From the NCBI RefSeq assembly GCF_004793885.1, contig NZ_SRYG01000003.1, positions 62,001-126,000 of the forward strand: a stretch of DNA of 64,000 nt, read 5' to 3'. Within the stretch, counting starts at the first letter, position 1; every line of letters begins with the position of its first letter. Source of the DNA: Dubosiella muris. GTDB taxonomy: Bacteria; Bacillota_I; Bacilli_A; Erysipelotrichales; Erysipelotrichaceae. The notes under the pieces were generated by a model. That model worked only from the letters and a program-made list of their open reading frames with translations, was not told where the DNA came from and did no database searches. This document shows, one piece after another, positions 59,331 to 64,000 of the stretch. The translations under genes were made by a program, and so were the position numbers.

Positions 59331-60674
59331 TTATGCGACGTGGATAAATCCAATCAGCGCGCGTTCGCAGTCGATTCCTGCAACGACAGTCTGGCTTCCG
59401 AGCCATCCGCCGTGAACGGCTTGTCCGTTTCCAATGTAAACGGCGATATGTCCGGAATAGATGATCAAGTCACCGGCTATCGGGCTGCTCGTCCAAGAAC
59501 CAAGCGCCGCGTAGTCTTCCGGCCATCCGTGGAAGTTGATTCCCACAGCCGCCAAAGCGTTTGTCGCCAGCATCGTGCAGTCCTGCGTCATGCCGACTTG
59601 AGCAAGCGCCGCGTTGGCGATTGCCTGTCCTTTTCCAGTGTCTACGACTGGCGGCTGTTCCGGAACTACCGGCTCCACTGGCGCTTCCACTGGAGGTTGT
59701 TCTGGCTGAACAGGCTCCACTGGTGTTTCCACTGGCTGTTGTTCTTCCGGTTGTACCGGCGTTTCGACTGGCTGCTCAACCTCTGGTGTTTCCACCGGTT
59801 GTTCAACTTCCGGTGTTTCCACTGGCTGCGACACTTCCGGCTGCGTTGGAGTTTCCTGTGGTGTTGTAGTTTCTGTAGTTGTTTCTGCAGGAACTTCCGT
59901 ATCTTCAACTGCCGGCGCATCCGTAACGACACCGTTTCCGTCGATTGTATAGCCATCTTTCGATGTATTTTGCATTAAGTTTCCGTTTTCGTCGAATGCG
60001 TAGTTCGTACCTTCGATCGCATGGAATGTATCTTTTACCTGGTTTCCGCTTTCATCGAAATATTGTTTCGATCCATTCGCTTCCTGCCAGCCTGTGCGGA
60101 AGACGCCGTCGTCTCCTGTCACATACGTTTTGCCATCCACTTCAAACGTTCCCGTGACCATTGCTCCGTTTTCACCGAAGTAATAGCGGTTTCCGTCAAT
60201 GTCCACCCAACCAGTCACGGCGTTGCCGTTTTCGTCAAAGTAATACTTAACTCCGTCATGGTCGATCCATTGTTTTGCCACTTTGAATCCCTGGTCGTCA
60301 TAATAGCTTTTGCCATCTTCCGACCATCCCTGCACAAGTCCGCCTTGCGACTGGAAGTTGTAAGTAGTACCTTGAATGGTTGTTTCGCCCGTTTCCGCAG
60401 AACCGTCTTTTCCAAAGTAATACGTTGCGTTGGAAACGTTCTGCCATCCGAACTGCATTTCTCCTTGCCCATTAAAGTAATAGACTTCGCCATCAATTTC
60501 TGTCAGGCCGGTCGCACGCTGGCGATTCGACTCCAACACATAATAACGATCTGCATCCTCACCATGCCATCCCGGCTGGGTTTCATATGCATGTACGGTA
60601 GAAAGAACTGGACCTGAAGCACATAAGCATAAGGCTACTGCCAATAATTTACTGTGTTTTTCAATAAAATTCAT
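59331..60674 (-). CDS. Secreted cell-wall protein: wall-binding repeats, Pro-rich linker, NlpC/P60-like domain
   Basis: 447 residues. A signal peptide (about 1-29, cleavage near VHA) is followed by roughly nine ~20-residue aromatic/glycine wall-binding repeats (EIDGEVYYFNGQGEMQFGWQ, DGVKYYFDENGNAVTGW). A linker of PVETPEVEQ-type repeats (about 265-345) leads to a C-terminal NlpC/P60-like domain with a Cys in QDCTMLATNAL and a His in GHIAVYIG. NlpC/P60 enzymes cut peptide bonds in peptidoglycan stems; the order Cys-His is kept. The repeats resemble choline-binding type modules but their ligand is unknown. GAGGTATAAG precedes the ATG. Monocistronic. Confidence 0.9.
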   Translation of the reverse strand: MNFIEKHSKLLAVALCLCASGPVLSTVHAYETQPGWHGEDADRYYVLESNRQRATGLTEIDGEVYYFNGQGEMQFGWQNVSNATYYFGKDGSAETGETTIQGTTYNFQSQGGLVQGWSEDGKSYYDDQGFKVAKQWIDHDGVKYYFDENGNAVTGWVDIDGNRYYFGENGAMVTGTFEVDGKTYVTGDDGVFRTGWQEANGSKQYFDESGNQVKDTFHAIEGTNYAFDENGNLMQNTSKDGYTIDGNGVVTDAPAVEDTEVPAETTTETTTPQETPTQPEVSQPVETPEVEQPVETPEVEQPVETPVQPEEQQPVETPVEPVQPEQPPVEAPVEPVVPEQPPVVDTGKGQAIANAALAQVGMTQDCTMLATNALAAVGINFHGWPEDYAALGSWTSSPIAGDLIIYSGHIAVYIGNGQAVHGGWLGSQTVVAGIDCERALIGFIHVA

Positions 60675-60711
60675 TTCTTATACCTCTTCGCTACAACACG
60701 GATAGGTTAAC

Positions 60712-60723
60712 ATGAAATTTCAT
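60712..60723. promoter_or_regulatory. Palindrome ATGAAATTTCAT upstream of the NlpC/P60 gene
   Basis: Perfect 12-nt palindrome 38 nt before the start, in an AT-rich 197-nt gap (60675-60871) with no other gene. It could be an operator. Confidence 0.4.
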
Positions 60724-60871
60724 TTCTTGCAAAATTCGATTTGCACCATTTGGCTTTCCTCCCGCGAATATTCAATTTATTTTGTAATGAATTCCTTTAT
60801 CTAAAGTTGATTTTTCTTAAATATGGATAAATATGTGATTTTTAATAAAATTATCGAAATTCAAAAAATGT

Positions 60872-61423
60872 CTACGAATCATGAACAATTTTCGTTTTGT
60901 TTGTCATATTTCCAATCGTATTTATCAGTATTACAAGCTGAAACAGCCCTAAAATCACAAAACCGGCGCAAAAAAGGATACCGCCCGCAGACAAAATAGA
61001 AAGCGTTTTCAAAGCTGCTGTAATCGTAACACATTGCAGTCCGACGACCATCCACCCCGCGATCCATCCCAACAGCCCCGCGACAAGTCCCGCAAGGAAA
61101 TATCCCGCCTTTTTTCGAAGCGCCACAACCAGTCCCAGCGACAAAACCAGCAAAAACAGTTCACCAGGCGTAAACGCCGACGCGATCTTTTTCGCGTTCA
61201 TTGCCGCGAAGGCGATCCGGGGAAACAAGCCCGCCGAATACCGGTTCATGGATTCGTAAAACTCAAACAGCGCGTCCACGTCGCGCACCCGCCACAAATC
61301 GACCATCATGAAGCCAAGCCAGACAAACTGCCAAAGCCACCATCCTAAAACGACGGTTTCCACCCACGCCAGCCGCTGCTCAAACGAAGCGAAGAAGCTG
61401 TCAATCGCCTGAATAATTTTCAA
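60872..61423 (-). CDS. Membrane protein of unknown function
   Basis: 183 residues with four to five hydrophobic segments (WLWQFVWLGFMMVDL, ELFLLVLSLGLVVALRKKAG, YFLAGLVAGLLGWIAGWMVV, and two near the C-terminus). There is no signal peptide and no recognised family. Its start overlaps the trmL end by 23 nt, so it is translated as the last gene of rdgB-trmL-orf. It is probably a small integral membrane protein without catalytic domain. Confidence 0.75.
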   Translation of the reverse strand: MKIIQAIDSFFASFEQRLAWVETVVLGWWLWQFVWLGFMMVDLWRVRDVDALFEFYESMNRYSAGLFPRIAFAAMNAKKIASAFTPGELFLLVLSLGLVVALRKKAGYFLAGLVAGLLGWIAGWMVVGLQCVTITAALKTLSILSAGGILFCAGFVILGLFQLVILINTIGNMTNKTKIVHDS

Positions 61424-61922
61424 GGAAGTCTTCCCCTTTGAGCTGCTCGTGACCGCTCAAGCCCGGATAGCCAAGCTGACGAAGCACCTCGTACACGACG
61501 ATCGCGGTGCAGTTGGAAAGATTCAAGGAGCGGGCGTTGGCGATCATCGGCAGCCGCATGCAAGTTTCAAGGTGCCCCTTCAAAATCGACTTGTCGATTC
61601 CCGTGCTTTCTTTTCCAAGCACTAAATAAATATCGCCCGGCTCTTTTGTGAAATCAAAATCGGATGGCGCTCTCTTTCCGTAACGCGTCATAAAATACAT
61701 GGAGGCGTCCGGATTTTCCTGCAAAAAGGCGTCCCAGTTTGGATGGATATGAATGTCCGCGTCGCGAATGTAGTCCATGCCGCTGCGACGCAAATGCTTT
61801 TCATCCAGCGAAAATCCAAGCGGCTCGATCAAATGAAGCCGGCTTCCTGTCGCCATGCAGGTGCGGATGATGTTTCCCGTGTTGCCCGGAATTTCAGGCT
61901 CATACAATACAACGTGAATCAT
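61401..61922 (-). CDS. trmL: tRNA (cytidine/uridine-34-2'-O)-methyltransferase TrmL
   Basis: 173 residues, SPOUT fold with trefoil-knot motifs: VVLYEPEIPGNTGNIIRTCM, LVLGKESTGIDKSIL and IANARSLNLSNCTAIVVYEV. It methylates the ribose of the wobble base in some leucine tRNAs. Overlaps rdgB by ATGA and the membrane protein gene by 23 nt. Length and motifs normal. Confidence 0.95.
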   Translation of the reverse strand: MIHVVLYEPEIPGNTGNIIRTCMATGSRLHLIEPLGFSLDEKHLRRSGMDYIRDADIHIHPNWDAFLQENPDASMYFMTRYGKRAPSDFDFTKEPGDIYLVLGKESTGIDKSILKGHLETCMRLPMIANARSLNLSNCTAIVVYEVLRQLGYPGLSGHEQLKGEDFLENYSGD

Positions 61923-62494
61923 TGGTTCTGGTCCTCCAAGAAGCGACGCAACGCGATGCCCCGGTGCGAGATCGCGTGCTTTTTCTCATCGCTGACGTTG
62001 GCCAGCGTCGTCTGATAAGGCGGGTAGTAAAAAATCGGATCGTAGCCAAAGCCGTTGGATCCAATCGGCTTCTCGCTGATTTCCCCTTCCACTTCCCCGC
62101 GGTACACGCGCTCTTCGCTTCCGTCCACATACGCGATGGCGCACACGTAGCGGGCCGTCCGCGTTTTTCCTTCGACTTGCCGCAAGATGAAATCGTTTTT
62201 TATAGCATACGACGTGTCTTCGCCCATAAAGCGGGCGGAGTACACCCCCGGCGCTTTGTCCATCGCATCCACTTCCAAACCGGAGTCGTCGGCAAAAACC
62301 GGTTCGTGCACGCGTTCATACAGCGCTCTGGCTTTGATGAGCGCGTTTTCCTCAAATGTCTTTCCATCTTCCACGATGTCGATCGGCTCCTTCAAATCTT
62401 TAAAACTTTTGATTTCGACATCCGCGCCTAGCATTTCCTGAAACTCTTCCAGCTTATGCGCGTTGCTTGTCGCGATCCATACTTTCTTTTCCAT
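61919..62494 (-). CDS. rdgB: Non-canonical purine NTP pyrophosphatase (RdgB/HAM1)
   Basis: 191 residues. IATSNAHKLEEFQEML at the start, TFEENALIKARALYE, FADDSGLEVDAMDKAPGVYS, GSNGFGYDPIFYYP and the final SHRGIALRRF define the ITPase/RdgB family. It removes dITP, XTP and related nucleotides. GGAGG precedes the ATG. First gene of rdgB-trmL-orf, divergent from ilvB. Confidence 0.96.
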   Translation of the reverse strand: MEKKVWIATSNAHKLEEFQEMLGADVEIKSFKDLKEPIDIVEDGKTFEENALIKARALYERVHEPVFADDSGLEVDAMDKAPGVYSARFMGEDTSYAIKNDFILRQVEGKTRTARYVCAIAYVDGSEERVYRGEVEGEISEKPIGSNGFGYDPIFYYPPYQTTLANVSDEKKHAISHRGIALRRFLEDQNQ

Positions 62495-62531
62495 GCTTTA
62501 CCTCCGTGAAGCCAACACCAGCCATCTTTCT

Positions 62532-62548
62532 CCTATATTATATAGGAC
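62532..62548. promoter_or_regulatory. 17-nt perfect palindrome containing a -10 box upstream of rdgB
   Basis: TCCTATATTATATAGGA (8-1-8 palindrome) 38 nt before rdgB. It includes TATAAT on the minus strand, so a bound repressor would block the promoter. Confidence 0.5.
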
Positions 62549-62641
62549 ATGCCAGCCTTTTGTGGTTTCCAACAGCGTCAGTATACCACATCCTGCGCGT
62601 CTTCCACGCTTTGATTGGCTGAAAGGTCGATTCCTGTCCGG

Positions 62642-62678
62642 ATGAAACAATGAAAATTCATGAAACAAAGATTGTTTC
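62642..62678 (+). promoter_or_regulatory. GAAACAA repeat operator upstream of ilvB
   Basis: GAAACAA at 62644 and 62662, 18 nt apart. The second forms GAAACAA-AGA-TTGTTTC (62662-62678), an inverted repeat that overlaps the -35 box. Confidence 0.5.
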
Positions 62679-62700
62679 GTTTTCAAGAATATATTATAAT
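62672..62700 (+). promoter_or_regulatory. Promoter of ilvB
   Basis: TTGTTT (62672-62677), 17-nt spacer, TATAAT (62695-62700). Confidence 0.75.
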
Positions 62701-62762
62701 TTCTTTTAAGATCATTGGATCATTTGAGAAAGGAGAGAAGAGCGAAAGCTCCAACATCAGTT

Positions 62763-64000
62763 ATGAAATTAAATGGATCACAAATCATTATGGAAATTTT
62801 ACGTGAGCACGGTGTCGACACGATTTTTGGTTATCCGGGCGGCACGGCCCTCAACGTTTACGATTCCATCTACGATTATCAGGATAAAATTCACCATGTG
62901 CTCACCGCGCACGAGCAAGGGGCCAGCCACGCGGCCGACGGCTACGCCCGGGCGACTGGAAAAACGGGCGTCGTGTTCGCGACCAGCGGTCCGGGGGCGA
63001 CCAATTTGGTGACGGGCATCGCGACGGCTTTTTTGGACAGCGTGCCGATGGTCGCCATCACATGCAACGTCAACGACGAAGCCATTGGCCGGGACGCCTT
63101 CCAGGAAGTGAGCATCACCGGCGTCACGCTGCCGATTACCAAGCACAATTTTTTTGTCAATAAAATCGAAAATCTGGCCGACTCGCTGCGCAACGCGTTC
63201 CGCATCGCCAACGAAGGAAGAAAGGGTCCCGTTCTCGTCGACATTACCAAAGATGTCACGGCGCCGAACAATTTGTATGAATACACCGCGCAGCCGCCTT
63301 TGCCTAAAAAGCCCCATCCCGCTTTGGATGAAAAAAAGCTGGATGAAATCGCCGAAGCCATCGCTTTGTCGAAACGTCCGGTTGTTTACTTTGGCGGCGG
63401 CGTGGCGTCCAGTCAAGCCAAGGAGGAGCTGAACGCGTTCATCGAGCGCATTGACGCGGTCGCCACGTACACCTTGATGGGCGCCGGCGTTCTCAAGCAC
63501 GACGATCCCCGCAACCTTGGCTTGATTGGAATGCACGGCAGCATGGCGGCCAACCAGGCGATCGACCAGGCGGATTTGGTCATCGCGCTAGGCACCCGCT
63601 TTTCGGATCGCGTCGCGTTGAATCCAAATCGTTTCGCCCAGCGCGCGGCCATCGTCCATGTCGATATCGACGAATCGGAAATCAACAAAAACGTCCTGAT
63701 CAACTTCGATGTCGTAGCCGACGTGAAAGACTTTTTGACCGCCCTGCTGCCAAAGCTTGAGCAAAAACGCAACGACGCCTGGATCAAACACGTGTCGTCC
63801 TTCCGGAAATTCGTCGAAACCGATGTCAAAGAGGCGACGATCCGTCCAAAAGACATCATCGAGGCAGCGTGCGACTTGACCGACAAGGAAACGATTTACG
63901 TGACCGATGTCGGCCAGCATCAAATGTGGGCGGCACAGTATTTAAAGCATGAAAAAGCCGAAAACTTCCTGACAAGCGGCGGTCTAGGCACGATGGGATA
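62763..64000 (+). CDS. ilvB: Acetolactate synthase large subunit (3' end cut off by window edge)
   Basis: First 412 residues of a ThDP-dependent enzyme. SQIIMEILREHGVDTIFGYP, the catalytic glutamate in HVLTAHEQGASHAADGYARA, GVVFATSGPGATNLVTGIAT, QEVSITGVTLPITKHN and the middle domain GRKGPVLVDITKDV identify the biosynthetic acetohydroxyacid synthase group, with QEVSITG-type and FAD-region motifs. It makes acetolactate for valine/leucine synthesis. The ATG at 62763 has no adjacent ribosome binding site: AAGGAGAG is ~26 nt upstream, with a GAGC-GAAA-GCTC hairpin (62740-62751) between. The ThDP pyrophosphate-binding motif lies beyond the edge. Confidence 0.95.
   Translation, partial: MKLNGSQIIMEILREHGVDTIFGYPGGTALNVYDSIYDYQDKIHHVLTAHEQGASHAADGYARATGKTGVVFATSGPGATNLVTGIATAFLDSVPMVAITCNVNDEAIGRDAFQEVSITGVTLPITKHNFFVNKIENLADSLRNAFRIANEGRKGPVLVDITKDVTAPNNLYEYTAQPPLPKKPHPALDEKKLDEIAEAIALSKRPVVYFGGGVASSQAKEELNAFIERIDAVATYTLMGAGVLKHDDPRNLGLIGMHGSMAANQAIDQADLVIALGTRFSDRVALNPNRFAQRAAIVHVDIDESEINKNVLINFDVVADVKDFLTALLPKLEQKRNDAWIKHVSSFRKFVETDVKEATIRPKDIIEAACDLTDKETIYVTDVGQHQMWAAQYLKHEKAENFLTSGGLGTMG

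Noticed and set aside
1-64000. CRISPR arrays, tRNA or rRNA genes, complete transposons or integrases
   Set aside because: No regularly spaced repeats, cloverleaf-like or rRNA-like stretches were seen by eye. Only an IS66 fragment supports past transposition.

Overview
This window looks like a chromosomal segment of a Gram-positive Bacillota bacterium. It carries EzrA, a Gram-positive-type FtsA/FtsZ/FtsL/PBP2B set, LCP wall-polymer ligases, a Bce-type two-component/ABC module, CcpA-like cre sites and strong AGGAGG-type ribosome binding sites. The compressed division cluster and the LCP proteins carrying an extra solute-binding-like domain suggest an Erysipelotrichia-like lineage; that placement is inference, because no rRNA or marker comparison could be run. 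Most of the window is mid-GC. Four patches are clearly AT-rich: about 4.2-6.8, 23-26, 26.2-27.3 and 32.4-40.2 kb.

Layout. 1-10.6 kb (minus strand): surface glycopolymer region with a GT2/GT-C pair, two LCP proteins, a Wzm/Wzt-type ABC exporter and a two-domain glycosyltransferase. 10.7-17.6 kb (minus): mraZ-rsmH-ftsL, pbpB and ftsA-ftsZ-orf, arranged as separate transcription units with their own promoters and terminators; murein precursor genes are absent. 17.8-22.7 kb: lactate permease, cutC, a split chromate-type transporter, a rhodanese, an HTH protein and a small orphan gene. 22.7-26 kb: mutT and a PLD-helicase-DUF3427 protein. 26-31 kb: the NAD operon nadB-nadC-niaR-nadA, whose 3' end has been duplicated around a one-gene HNH cassette. 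31-33.7 kb: DUF1905, a frameshifted HAD hydrolase, small genes and a DJ-1 protein.

33.7-40.2 kb is an accessory island. It holds a 1241-residue protein of unrecognised family with a degenerate P-loop-like segment, overlapping a truncated Ser/Thr kinase gene. Around them lie broken rhuM, KilA-N-like, IS66 and DUF4238 genes. This pair and the nadA-bounded HNH cassette are the best candidates for undescribed, possibly defence-related, systems.

40.3-64 kb is again core-like: rlmD-rlmA, thiI with its cysteine desulfurase and ezrA, rpsD with a structured leader, a PTS IIABC transporter with a divergent LacI regulator and repeated operators, bceRSAB, a YfmF/YfmH-type M16 peptidase pair, a secreted NlpC/P60 wall protein, trmL, rdgB and the 5' part of ilvB. 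At least three genes (cutC, bceR, a small membrane protein gene) have an extended -10 box exactly 6 nt before the ATG, which predicts leaderless transcripts. No rRNA, tRNA or CRISPR array was seen.
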